The notes below the pieces were generated by a model. It had not been told where the DNA came from, searched no databases, and saw nothing but the letters and a program-made list of their open reading frames with translations. Of a DNA stretch of 64,000 nucleotides, positions 47,571-59,273 are shown in pieces. How positions within the stretch are numbered: position 1 is the stretch's first letter; every line of letters starts with the position of its first letter. Location: assembly GCA_018857735.1 (NCBI GenBank), contig JABMCL010002141.1:138501-202500 (forward strand), written 5' to 3'. The translations under genes were made by a program, and so were the position numbers. The DNA is from Alviniconcha marisindica (taxonomy: Eukaryota > Mollusca > Gastropoda > Provannidae).

Positions 47571-48780
47571 CTGGGGAGCATTAAAGTGCGTAGCATTAGT
47601 CATGATAAGGATGAATTCAACAAGTCTTGTACATTGTAGCTAAAATGTCATGGTCTTGTGGTCTAGGATGCTGAAGTAAATTGATGAAAGCATGAAGCAG
47701 CCAGTGTGGGCTGATCCCAAAATGAAGACAGACTTTTTTACCTTCCATCAGACATGGCCTAACAGCAGACCTGGTATAATTCGTAGCCAACAAAGTCAGT
47801 TACTCAAAATTTAAGGTTTTCTTTGGTCTACACATCTAGAAAAAGTTACCATCTTGAACATAACATTAACACTACAGTGACTTCTTTATTGTAATGAAAC
47901 TGAAAATGTTTGCAATATGTCAAATATTACACACAGCAGAGCTAGTTGTTGGCCATTCTGTGATCTCCTTTCATAGACTGTTGGCCTATAGACAACACAT
48001 GAAAACCCCCATTGAAGTTCAGGAAAAGGCCTGTCATTCCTGAAGGCTGTGGTTGCAATTAGTATTGAACTATACCACCTCTTTCTGCTGTGTATCACTA
48101 TCAATGTGTCAGTCTGTTACAATGTAGGTAGCCATCACTACAATGCCACAGACTGATCTGCTCTTTACTAGACAGAGTGCTACTAGGTAATGAGAATCAT
48201 AGCAGGCATAGCAGATTCAGAGACCAAACTCCTCATGAAAATGGTAACTCGCCTGATCTCATTGTCACAGTGTACACAGCTGATTGCTTGTCACCTAAGA
48301 CCAGGGATGGTGGGGCTTCACTGTGAAACAAAGTGTGACCACCATCCATGAAGACTGTGCATCCTATAAAAGTATAAGGTCTGAATCTCCAGACTGACTA
48401 TGGAAATGGAAGAAGTCACACATGCTCTCTACTAGATTGTCTTGAGAGGTGATGGTCAGACCGCACAGGCCATCATCCTCACTTTACAGGCTTGTTAGAA
48501 AAGAAAAAAAGAAGAAACGGGAGGCCCAGACTGACATGGAACAACGTTTGACATCTATCCTTGAAGGCTTCTGTGGATGCACTGTCCTGGATGAACTAAA
48601 GTCAATGAAAACCAAATCTGTTGCCTTGTGCAGCAAAATACATCCCACTGTGTAGTAATACTGGATGTCAGGTTGGTCAGTATAAACTGTAGTTATATGC
48701 CCATTTTGCTTGCACTGGGTCTGGTTATTAGGACATCAACAAACATAATTTGGTTGGAAAGACATCGATGGTACAGAAAA
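47571..48780. other. Intronic sequence upstream of exon 2, nothing recognised
   Basis: Only short frames without domains. Probably the first intron of MARCHF5 if exon 1 is near 63.5 kb. Confidence 0.45.
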
Positions 48781-48789
48781 TATAGGATT

Positions 48790-49165
48790 CCACAAAGTTC
48801 TGAATCTTTGCTGTGGCCTTGACGTGATCTTTTCACAGAACAATCATCATCATGATGTACCATCAAACTAAGTTTGGTTGCAAAAAGATTAGCAGTTCAA
48901 TAGTTATGGTAGCAACAGTCATACTCAAACGTTTTGATTATACAAGCCTTAGCTGTGACCTTGACCTTGAAGACTGCAAATCGGTCTTCTTGAATGCTAC
49001 TCTGGTTCACAAAGATGCATCACTACAGAAAGTTTGGTTACAAAAGGTTTTGCAGTTCAGAGGATATCATTCGGACAAACATTCATTCAAATCATTAACC
49101 TTTCCTGTGACTTTGACCGTGAACACAGCAATCCAATCTTTTCATTGGACACTTTTGGCTTACGA
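48790..49165 (+). repeat. TGACCTTGA / GTTTGGTTACAAA module, about two units
   Basis: AAGTTTGGTTGCAAAAAG near 48869 and AAAGTTTGGTTACAAAAGG near 49028, each preceded by a GTGACCTTGACC-type block. A 151-codon frame at 48852-49307 runs through the repeat by periodicity and is not a gene. Confidence 0.7.
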
Positions 49166-50430
49166 TAATTACACACACCAACCTAAGTACAAAGCCCTCA
49201 TCAAGACCAACAAGAACCTACCATTCCAGTACAGACTGCTCCTGTCCATGAGTGGCACAATCATTCCTATTCTAAACTTTTGCAAAGTGGTGCAAAGTGA
49301 TTTGTAATTATATTGCATGAAGAACCCTAAACATCACTGCACAATGGCTGTAGGACAGCAAACCATATTATAATAACTGAGAAACATAATGATCATCAGG
49401 ACTTAGGTGTTACATTTCATAGAAAGTATGTCAAAATGCTACAGGAAGGACTAACAAAGAATAATCAAAATATTCACCATTAGTTTATATATTATTATAA
49501 GGCCTTGGTTAGACCTCACCTAGAGTACTGGAATTACATGGTTCCATCATCTCAAGAGGAAATTAACAGACAGGAAATGATCAGATCTGTCTTAATTTAA
49601 GTAAGACTGAGCAAAGACTGAGGGTATTAATTAACCCTTACCAAATATCTGTTTCCCACCAGATATTTCTGTACATCATGGGTAAAAAATATGTTAAAAA
49701 AGACAAGAAAAAAAAAGACCCATACAATGCAAATAACAAAACTGTTCCTCTCCACATATCATGGGTAAAAAAAGCAACCCCAAGAACCCTTGAAGTGTCA
49801 ACATTATACACAAGAGAAAAGCTGTTCACCTGACCCAGACCCACCCTGGGTCATCTGGCTGTCTAGCTGCATCTACTCAAGCATTGCAAAGCTGTCATTT
49901 TTGTGGAATCCTCAGGCAAAGTGGTAAGAATCCCCTCCCCTTAAAAAGATCCATTCTGTAGGGCAGTTTAGAGCATCAGCTTTCCTCTGCTCCCCTACTG
50001 ACCTATTGACCAATACACAATGGGGTACAATGGACACAAAAATTAAGGTCCCCTCTGCTGACAACCCAAAGCTGACAAAATGTTCTCCCTTTAACTCCTG
50101 GAGCAGGTCTGAATACAACCATGCACGTTTTACCCACTGCCAGCAAATTCTTCTTTGTCCTAAAAAAGCGTAATTCCATCTTCCTGATCCATTCCCCTTC
50201 ATTTTTTCCAACCCCTCTCTCTACTTTTTAACTGTGCTAGTTTTGACTAATGCAGTTTCTTGTGTTGACCCACAAAATAAAATCAGTCATCACCCTTCTC
50301 ATTGGTACAACAGATTAATGCAGGCTCCAAAAGTCTGATGCTGAGTGGCCAGGGAATACAAAAAGGCTCCAAATATGTGAGATTCTGTAGTGTAACACTA
50401 ACAGTGAATCAGGTGTGTGTCTGTGGTTTT
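49166..50430. other. Intronic sequence, possible LINE debris
   Basis: Near 49500-49560 the translation LVRPHLEYW resembles a reverse transcriptase C-terminal block (plus strand). The rest is unrecognised apart from the block shared with about 4700 (AGGTCCCCTCTGCTGA). Confidence 0.4.
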
Positions 50431-50439
50431 AATAATAAT

Positions 50440-50551
50440 AATAATAGATTATTTATGGCACTCCATCTTGTAAGAGCCCAGAGTGCTTACAAAGACATAA
50501 GGATACACTCATTTCATCACACACTCACACACACCAAGACACATGCCCCCC

Positions 50552-50582
<31 letters not shown>

Positions 50583-52170
50583 CACCCACACACACAAATA
50601 CATGCATTACTGGTGATGGATTGGTAAAATGAAAGATCAGTATGCAGAGGAGAAGAGATGGGTTTTCAGTTTTGACTTAAAAGAAGAGAGTGAAGACGAA
50701 TGCCTGACAGAGACAGGAAGGGAGTTCCAGAGTACAGGTCCAATGTATTGAAAGGATCTCTTCCCCAGGGTCCTTCTTAGGAACATGAAAGATGCAATAT
50801 CCACTGCTGAATGAAGACAGCAGAAGGAGAGTAGAGATGAAGTAACTCAGAGAGGTATGGAGGAGCTGTACCAGAAACAATGTGGAAGCAGATGAGAGCT
50901 ATTTTGTATTGAATCCAGCTGCTGACTGGTAGCCAGTGGAGATCGTAGAGAAAAGGAGTGATGTGGGCATGTTTAGGAATTTTGAAAATGAGGTGAGCTG
51001 AGCAGTTGATCACTCTTTGAATTTTATCAAGGAGAACCTGAGAGAGAGCAAGGGGAGAATTACAGAATCAAGCCTGGAGAGAACAAGAGCGGAAACAAGA
51101 GTTTTGGTGGCTTCAAAAGAAAGATACTGTCAGACTGAACTGATCTGCCTGATCTCCAGGTATGCAAGTTGACAGAGTTTGTTCACCTGTTCCTTCAAAG
51201 CAAGCTGGCTGTCAAAAATGACACCAAGGTTACAAGCTGCATTGGAAAATGGGATGTCACTGTGACCCACACATAGTGAAGAAGGAAGATCAATTCCAAG
51301 AGCAGAGCCTATAAGAAGAATCTCTGTTTTGTGGTCATTTAATTGAAATTTATTCTGAACAACCCAGACCTTCACATCTGAAATGCAGGATTCAGCAGTC
51401 CATGCAAGAGTGAATGCTCCAGAAGGAGAATCAGATTTGTACAGTTCAGTATCATCCCCAAACATGTGATGAGACAGAGTGGTGACTAATTACATCAGAA
51501 AGAGGCTGAGTATACAAAATAAAAAGTCACAAGTCAGAAGCAAAGGAGAGGATTTTACTTTATTTACAGTTGCTACTTGTGTCCTACCTTGCTGGTAAGA
51601 ACTGAAGATTAGAATGACCAAGCAAGATCACAGACACCAAAAGCATTTTTGAGGCAAATCAGAAGAATGCTATGATCGATAGTGCCAAAAGCAGTGCAAG
51701 AAGCGTCAGAATGGAGATAGAGCCAGAGTCTGAAGCGGTCAGGAGGTCATTAAAAACTCAAAGGAGAGCTGTCTCAGTACTGTGTTTTGGGTGATAAGCT
51801 GACTGGACGATGTGCCAAAGATTGTCTTGATCAAGATGACAAAGAAGCTCATCAAGAACAATTTTCTCAATAAGTTTGGACACAATAGACAGATTTGAAA
51901 CAGGCCTAAAGTTTGTTTGTTTTTTAGCACATTTGGGTCAAGAGAGGTCTTTTTCAAAAGGGATTTGACTATGGCTGCTTTCATACAGGAAGGAAAAAAT
52001 GCCGGTCGACAAGGACTGGTTTACAATGGCAGTGAGCAGAGGAACAATCTCATTAGAACATTCAAACACTAAGGACATTGGAATTAGGTCTAGAACACAT
52101 GTTTTAGGAGACATTTGTTTCATGAACTTCAACACAGTTTCATTGGTGACTCTCTCAAATCCACACACGG
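50440..52170 (-). mobile_element. Jockey/CR1-group LINE, reverse transcriptase and 3' UTR
   Basis: Minus-strand frames in order: SPKTCVLDLIPMSL (52.1 kb), a segment ending in a degenerate NDLLTASDSGSISILTLL (51.7 kb), the catalytic-box region FGDDTELYKS (51.45 kb; the usual box is FADD/YADD), CISDVKVWVVQNKFQLNDHK, NLGVIFDSQL and LHWLPVSSWIQYKIALICF. The 3' UTR has a CA/C repeat (50553-50592) and an (ATT)n end at about 50435. Frameshifts and an internal loss near 51.5-51.66 kb make it inactive. The fragment at 2540 is the same family. Confidence 0.82.
50553..50581. repeat. Poly(C) tract, 29 nt
   Basis: C run inside the LINE 3' UTR next to CA repeats. Confidence 0.95.
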
Positions 52171-52489
52171 GTGTACCAGAGAAAAGATAATTTTAAAATC
52201 TTATATATATTGTGATAAAAAGTAATCATTGTAACTGTTAGCAGAATACAACAGTGTGATGGAAGACCAGGCACAGATAAAAATGAAAGCAACAGGCCTT
52301 GTAAAGCTTAGCAACCAAATGACTTTTAAACATAGAAATACTGGAAATTCTTTCACTTATAATCACAAATCTAAAACAGAGCGAGGCCCAGAATGCTCAT
52401 AGAAAATCAACACACAAGGGAGTTAATTAGTGCTTGAAAGTCATCACACAAGCACAACAACAAAGACCTAAGTTGCGTACAATAACTCT

Positions 52490-52640
52490 CACCTGGCATG
52501 CATGTAAATACAAGGTACATAAACTCAACCAGAGGTACACTGGTAACTCTCACCTGGCATGTGTTTAAATACAAGGTACATCCTCTGAGGATGTACCTCT
52601 GGTGGAGTTCATGTACCTTGTATAAATTTACATGCATCCC
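52490..52640. repeat. Short local repeat, direct and inverted
   Basis: TAACTCTCACCTGGCATG and AATACAAGGTACAT occur twice about 58 bp apart. GAGGTACAC / GTACCTCTGGT and TACAAGGTACAT / ATGTACCTTGTA also appear inverted, so the region can fold back. Confidence 0.65.
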
Positions 52641-53639
52641 AGGTGGGAGTTACCATAGGTGACTGAGGTATTTTTGTTGTTGTGCTTGTGTGATGACTTC
52701 CGAGCGCTAATTAACTCCCTTGTGTGTTGACTTGCAATCACAGCATGGCAAACACATTCACAATGAATGTCATAATGTTGTCATTAATTATGACTGCATG
52801 GGTCTACCCATGATGTATGAAGAGGAACATCTGTCTGCTGCCCTATGTAAAGTACATATGGGTCATTCTCTTGATGAAATAAAAATTAAATTAAAACATG
52901 AAACTTTTTAAACTACTGCTATATTTCTGATGTAATGTGTTTGGAGAAATAAGGAAAATGCCTCAATGTGTGAATGCATCGTTATTTCTTATGCTGTGAG
53001 TCTTTTTTGGTAAAAATTGCAACATTTTCATGGCTGTCATTTGGGAGGGGAAGGGAAGGTTAGCTGATCGCAGATACTTCCTTGAAATCATTCATGATTG
53101 AATAAAAACAGATTTCATGAGAAATAAGGTGGCTAGTTCTTACATGTATACAAACGATATTTATTGTGTGTTGCTTCCTACTAACACTGTAACAGCTCCA
53201 AACAAAGAAAAGATAATCAATGTCCCAGTACATTACCAATGGTGTCTTCTGAGTGTGTATCATGATACTGTAACTTGTTCACAAAAGAAACTAAAGAACT
53301 TTCTTTTTTTCATCTGCTTGGTAGAAAACCACATTTCACCTGATTTTATGCTTGTTTGATGACATGAGAGTAGATATGAAATAAATTACAGTCATTTCTT
53401 CAGAGGCAGTTGACATGGTGTCTTAAAATGGTGTAAAATGCGAGCACACAAAAGAACTATTTCTGTTAGTACCATTGACTTTTGACCTACCCTAACGTTT
53501 GAGTCCACATCAGCTGACTTGCTGCAGCAACATATGACCTCTTTTTGCACTGTGTATGATGTATTATTTGACTACAAAAGGGAAAGCACTGTGGTGTCTT
53601 CAGGGGTCAGGGCTGTAAATTGTAATGCTTGTGACAAAT

Positions 53640-54400
53640 ATTGGTTCTCAGTCGGCTGACTGTTTGTATACAAACTTTTGTAACCAAACTTGGTATTGTG
53701 GTGCACCACCATGAGCTAATGTCAACCACACAAAAGAACTGGGATTCCATCTTCAAGATGAAAGTCACAGTGTGGGCTTTTATAAACAAAATATTATGGT
53801 TTCTACAATATCTTTTATTAGTTTTAAACCAATGAGTCTTTTGCAACCAAACTCACTTTGATGGTAGATCATCATAAGCAAAGAAGAGTCCAGTGAAAAA
53901 AAGTTTTAATTAGTTTGTATAATATGAACCGTTGAACCTTTTGTAACCAAACCCAGTATGGTGATACATCATTATAAGCCAGAGTGTCATGCGCGAAAAA
54001 TGGGTTGCAATCTTCAGCGTCAAGGTCACAGTAACTGAGTTTGGGCTCATACAATGAAATCATGACTATTTCTACTATATGTTCTGAACTACTGATTTTT
54101 TTTTCGGTGACCAGCTTAGTTTGGCAGTGCATGTTCATAAGCTGGAGTGTCTTGTGAAAAGGCTGCCTTGCTGTATTGAAGGTCAAACTCACAGTGAAGA
54201 TTCTGAACTTCAGTGAATGCTTGCCCAGACAATATCTCTGACCAATCAAACTTAGTATGGTGATACATCATCATCAGCCAGAGTATTATACAGAAATATC
54301 ATTTTGCTATGTTCAAGGTCAAAACCACAATCGTTTCTACCAGATCTTCAGAAATACTGAAACTTTTGCAAAACCCAAATTAGTTTGATGGCACATCATC
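53640..54400 (-). repeat. Tandem array of the TGACCTTGA / GTTTGGTTACAAA module
   Basis: TTTTGTAACCAAACTTGGTA-like blocks recur near 53675, 53838, 53940, 54105, 54240 and 54355, with ATGGTGCA/TACATCATCATAAGC and CAAGGTCA words in each. Minus-strand frames such as 53872-54249 are repeat-derived. Confidence 0.7.
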
Positions 54401-54787
54401 ACAAGACAGGGAAAGACACTGTGAAAAGATTTTCTTGCTTTTACACAGGGCGTGAGACAGAGAATATGGCTTGGGCGACTGTGGACTAGATTGCTGCCAC
54501 TCTTGGCCATCCCAGTATTTAAAGCAGGGGTCAATACCAGTTCCAATCAAGAAAATGCGGAAAGAACATTGCTTTGTAATGAATATACTTGTTTATTAAG
54601 TTTTTTTGGGTAAACCATTCAAGTGTGTTATATATCCTTTTGTACTTGTGATGATGTTTGCATAACATATGAGACAGATTACTAATTAAGTGTGATTGGT
54701 TATTAACTTTAGAAAGCAAGAAACAAATATCCCTAGGTCATGCATATATATATATATCTATATAAGGTTTAGAACAAGTTAGTACAA

Positions 54788-54807
54788 CCCCCCCCCCCCC
54801 CCCCCCC
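54788..54807. repeat. Poly(C) tract, 20 nt
   Basis: Corresponds to the G-rich stretch near 43060-43110 in the other copy of the TIR element, in opposite orientation. Confidence 0.95.
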
Positions 54808-55271
54808 TTCAAATTACTTTGCAAAAGAAAAGAAACTAAGTAAAAGAAATGTCTGATCTATTTCATGCATGTCTGCACTTCGAAGAAGACGTTTTAAAGC
54901 AAAATCGTTATAGAGGCAGGAAAGTATATAAAAAATAAAAATAATATATATATATAATTTTTTTTTACAAAGTGACAAATATTCCTTGATTAATTAGAAA
55001 ATATAGTATACTCAAAAATAAATAAAAAAAGGCACTGAGCCAATTCTATTCATGCATTTCTGGTGTCTTCTGTAACATGAGACACTGACCTATGATATAA
55101 CATAATGCACAATTAACCAAGTTCCTGTCACCCTGTCAATTTATGTCTTATATATAAAATGTGCACAAGAGATGTCAAGCTTTCATTTCCAAATAATAAC
55201 ATTAAAATATTCACACTCTGTATTTTTACCCACTCTGCCACAGTTTTGACCAGTTTTCAGGAGAATGACCC

Positions 55272-56335
55272 ATATATAAATTATAACCAGTATTTTTCTA
55301 CCCGTAATGTACAAAGTCAAAGCTAAAAAACAACAACACACAAACAAAAAAACATTAAATAAAATAAACTGTTAACCATTTTATTTAATCTTTAACTGAC
55401 TGAAGTACATGGATAAAGGCATTAAACTATTCAAAGGTTGTTCATACAAGTTTCAGTGAAATATTTCTACACTCTACAGACAATGGAGTTACACTTAGAT
55501 TAGTTACAGATAAAAATGTGATGATCTGTGCAATATCTTACCCATGTTTTATGGTGAGGATTAGAATTAACAGTTAATTAGTACTAAAATGTAGAACTAG
55601 AAAATTAACATTAAAGGAAAGACACAATGCAGACTAGGAAGAACAATATCAAATCTTGATGATTTTGACACTCTTCTTCAAGTTAACACAAGCTTGACAA
55701 AACAAGAAATGTACTGACAAAATTGTCTTTTAATTTATAGCCATACTAACATCAGGAAATTCTCATTCAGTAGCTAGGTTACATCCTGACACTCTGACAC
55801 AAACTGATAAAATGTTAACATGAGCACAAAATATTTACTTTCAAGAATCTTTTTCAAAAAGAACCGAGCAGTTCTATATTTCTGATGATTGAAACTCTTG
55901 CTCTTGAGTATGCTTTTGCTGATGCACAGCAATCATGTTAATGCATGTTTTATGCATATTTTTTTGGCAGTTCTGAATGCCACATATGCATATATTTAAA
56001 AGTGTGATGCATAATGTATATATATACATTTGTACAGAGAACATAGAACAACAGTCCAAGCATGTCCTGGTTCTACAGAAATTTTTAATCCAAATTTTCA
56101 CCCAGTCTTTGTCAAGGCATGGCTGGTTGGCTGGATTTCTACTCCTATATATTATTAAATTATATGTGCACAAACATCAAAGGGCTGCTTTCCTGACCAG
56201 CCACCAATATGAATAAATCTGGAATAAATCTAGCAGGGCTACAGTCTAGTCACAGCAGTGCCTGTGCCTTGCTCTGCTTGAACTGTCCTCCCTCCTTGCC
56301 CCAGTTTTCAACAGCTGAAAGTACATAATTATATA
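55272..56335. other. AT-rich intronic sequence, nothing recognised
   Basis: No repeats or domains recognised. Confidence 0.45.
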
Positions 56336-56339
56336 TTAT

Positions 56340-56616
56340 ATTAATTATTATCAGGCCAACACTGTTTCTCCCACTGTGTTCCAAAGCAATGGAATAAGCT
56401 CCCTTCTGACATCCATTACATTCAATCCTCCCATACCTTCAAAACTGTGTTAAAAACTCACCCCTACAATTACAAACAAATCAACAAATGATTACAAATT
56501 ATGTCTTCTTACTTCCCCCTCCCCCTTAGCCTCTCACTCCTTGTTACATTCCTTCTGTGTACCCATGTGTGTGTGCACATGCATGTGTGTGTGTGTGTGT
56601 GTGCATGCACATGCTC

Positions 56617-56676
<60 letters not shown>

Positions 56677-56680
56677 CAAG
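56340..56680 (+). mobile_element. LINE 3' end with long GT repeat
   Basis: The translation reads FSHCVPKQWNKLPSDIHYIQ, then SSHTFKTVLKTH, the canonical C-terminus of Jockey/CR1-type ORF2, followed by a GT microsatellite (56583-56674). Confidence 0.7.
56583..56674. repeat. (GT)n microsatellite, interrupted
   Basis: Two GT runs separated by GCATGCACATGCTCACA, within a LINE 3' UTR. Confidence 0.92.
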
Positions 56681-57224
56681 GTTCATGTGAACCAGTAATT
56701 TCTTTTTACTGGTTAAGAATAACATCAGCATATACTGGGGGAAAAAAAATCAGCAATCAGTCAGACATACCGGACCAGAGGAAAAAATCAGCAATCAGTC
56801 AGACATACCAGTTGTTAGTTTGTTTGACCAGTTCTCAAAAAAAGAAAAAAAGAAATAAATACAGCACAGCAAAAGAGTGCATGTAGCATGTGGGTGCGCG
56901 CATTTACTACTGAATTACTAAATGTGGCAGCAGGCTGCAATATTTTCTCTTCTTTTCTTTTCTCTCTCTCTCTCAAATGTATATCATTGATATAATATAC
57001 AGTCAAATATGATTTAGTCCAGTGTGCTGGGGAATTACTTTTTTCTTCAAGTTATCCATTTTTTAACTTATCCGTTGACAACAGATAAGTCGAACCTTGC
57101 AGAAAGTACTTCAACTTAAGTGTTGTTGTTTTTTGTTTTTTTGTTTTCATCCAACTTTTCTTTGGAAGCTGATGCTCCTGATATTGATGATAATGGGCCA
57201 TTGTTTGGGTGTTGTTGTTTTTTG

Positions 57225-57900
57225 TTGGGGGGGGGGGGGTGTCTTCTTTTTCTCTTTACACTTCCTGGCAGCTCTGCTCTTCTTCAGATACCCGAGTGTT
57301 CAGAATACCATCCTTCCAAACAAAGTCCTGTGGTTGGCGCTCTTTCTCTTACCAGGCTCCAGTTATCTGGAACCAACTCCCTGTTTCTGTCCAGCATTCT
57401 ACCTCTCTCAGGTCTTTTAAATCTTCCTTGAAAACCTTTCTCTTTTTAAAAATCTTTTCTTCAGTCCCATTGCCCTGATATGTGGCTGGTGTGTGTGTGT
57501 GTGTGGTGTGTGTGTGTGTGTGTGTGTGTTGTGTGTGTGTGTGTTTAGGTAGGTAGTGTTGCTTAATGTCCTCAGATGTCCGTTGACATATTAGGGACAA
57601 GCTCAGACCAATGCTGAAGCATGGTTCAAGTTTTACGTCCACAGAAACCAGAAGGCTCGTTAGGACGGACAGCCCAGGACGGCCACCTTGACTCTCACAC
57701 AGCTCCTGAACTATGTGTGTGTGTGTGTATGTGTATGTGTGTCTGTGTGAGTGTGTGGGTGGGTCTGTGTGTGTGTGCATGTGTGTGTGTGTGTGTTCAT
57801 GTTGTATGTGTTGAATTTCGACAATATGTTCTTGTAAAGAATGTGTAAGCACTTAGGGCCTGTGCGGGTTAGGCACTCTAAGTATTCATTATTATTTCTT
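57225..57900 (+). mobile_element. Jockey/CR1-group LINE 3' end, interrupted by a SINE
   Basis: Codes for VFRIPSFQTK, FSYQAPVIWNQLPVSV and SFKSSLKTFLFLK, matching the 10081-10250 copy. The GT-rich 3' UTR is split by the U2-family SINE at 57546-57714 and resumes to AAGCACTTAGGGCCTG and a TTATTATT end. Confidence 0.75.
57546..57714 (-). mobile_element. U2-family SINE, third copy
   Basis: The minus strand starts ATAGTTCAGGAGCTGTGTGA, has the full body and hairpin tail (TTGTCCCTAATATGTC, AACG, GACATCTGAGGACATTAAG) and ends in ACTACCTACCTA. It inserted into a GT repeat, so the target duplication is hidden. Like the 24996 copy it lacks the exact U2 head. Confidence 0.85.
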
Positions 57901-58551
57901 TCTGACACAATCATTGGAGCACTCGCACTTCAATTGTTGATTGCTTCAAAAAGAAATTAAATTATGTTTTCCTTTGGAAAAGCTACATTGTCGATAATGC
58001 AATAACAGTATCTGTGATACATGATGGCAGTGCTCAGTCTTGACCTCCAGCCATGGTAGAGCATTTTTGATTGTGTGAGGTATAAGAGCACTTTTCCATT
58101 GGCATTGTTTTCTGATAATGCACACGTCACACAAGGTGGCCATCGCACAAAGCTCAAGTTTGTGTGTGTGTTCTATGGTGTCATATGTGATTTGGTATTA
58201 TAGATCTGTTATAACTTATTATACACACTGTACTGTATTAATTGCAGATCACCTTCATCCATCCATGCATGTGCACATACATGTGAGCATGCATGCGTTT
58301 TCTGGTACTATACAGTATAATTGTATCATGTATGCCTACTTTTATATTATACACACCCTACCTTTTATACATACATGTACACTCTACCACATTAATCAGA
58401 GATCAGCTCCGTCCATATGTGTGTCTGCACACCCTTCCTCTGTGAAACAAACAAATACTGAAGAGAGAAAGTTCTTCTGTGAGAATTAAAACAAACATTG
58501 CTTGTTCATACTGGGGATGGGAGGATTCTCTCCATCTAATGTCAGCAGAGT

Positions 58552-58620
58552 GGGGATAGCTCAGTGTGAGAGCATCAGACTCATGACTGAAACTAACAAC
58601 AGGTCCTGGGTTAGAGTCCC
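58552..58620 (+). mobile_element. tRNA-like SINE head followed by (CA)n
   Basis: GGGGATAGCTCAGTGTGAGA (A box), CTCATGA anticodon-like and TGGGTTAGAGTCCC (altered B box). The arms do not pair as a tRNA and an extra insert follows the anticodon region. A CA run starts immediately after. Confidence 0.55.

Positions 58621-58671
<51 letters not shown>
58621..58671. repeat. (CA)n microsatellite
   Basis: About 24 CA dinucleotides directly after the tRNA-like head. Confidence 0.95.
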
Positions 58672-58672
<1 letters not shown>

Positions 58673-59273
58673 ACAGCCTCCTCTAGACTGTTGAGAATAT
58701 CATTATGCCAACACGTGGTATCACTAATAATATTTAAAAAATCAGGCACCAACCCTCAGTCAGCCAGTAGTCAACATTACCTAGGCCCTATAATAATAAT
58801 GTGCCCAGGTTCCCCCACCCCATCCCCATCCACCCCCATAACAGAGGTCAGGCCTTTTCCTCTGTTTAAAATAAAATATCTGTTCATCACTCCAGTTTCC
58901 ACCCTAACACACAGCATGGTCTGCAAAACAAAGGGCATGCATGTCAATAGGGTCTTCATGCCTGTGCCAGGGAAAATCTGTCATCCAAGAATTGTTGTAC
59001 TCCTTTATCTTCTGTTGCTTAACAGCTGGTGGTTTGATGGTTTTTCTCAGCCATTTGAAGGGTTTCTTTGTTTGAAGCAGATGACGATACAGATGATTCC
59101 ATTGGCAATGGTGCTGGGCAAGAAAAAAAAATGTACGCTTCCTTGTGCCATACTCATACTGATGCACTTATATGCACTTAGATCTTGAATGAAAGCAGAG
59201 CAGGAAAAATCACACAGCAAAGTTCATAAAATTTACCCAAACTGAAATGGAACAAAATAACAATAAACAATAT

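Larger units (their letters stand above)
52860..55271. mobile_element. TIR element GTCATTCTCCTGAAAACTGG, locus 2
   Basis: GGGTCATTCTC opens at 52860 and CCAGTTTTCAGGAGAATGAC ends with CC at 55271. The left 760 bp match the arm region of locus 1 (43169-43920). TTTGGTTACAAA modules in reverse orientation follow (53640-54400), and the right 540 bp match 41829-43168 inverted. Around 54905 the sequence GATTTTGCTTTAAAACG (minus strand) is the unoccupied target of the TTAA/THAP element. Confidence 0.7.

Noticed and set aside
47365..47596. MLRTLMLPRQ as the certain start of MARCHF5
   Set aside because: The ATG is in frame but lies upstream of a good CCCCAG acceptor at the edge of conservation. Kept only as an alternative.
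48852..49307. 151-codon plus-strand open frame
   Set aside because: It runs through two units of the TTTGGTTACAAA module. Related units elsewhere give similar peptides in other frames, so openness comes from repeat structure.
58552..58620. A functional tRNA-Met gene
   Set aside because: The acceptor and anticodon arms do not pair, the B box is altered, and the sequence runs directly into a CA repeat as SINE heads do.
56501..58752. Cys/Val- and Thr/His-rich frames around CA/GT repeats
   Set aside because: These are translations of dinucleotide repeats on both strands; the same holds for frames near 2552, 7246, 25275 and 32300.
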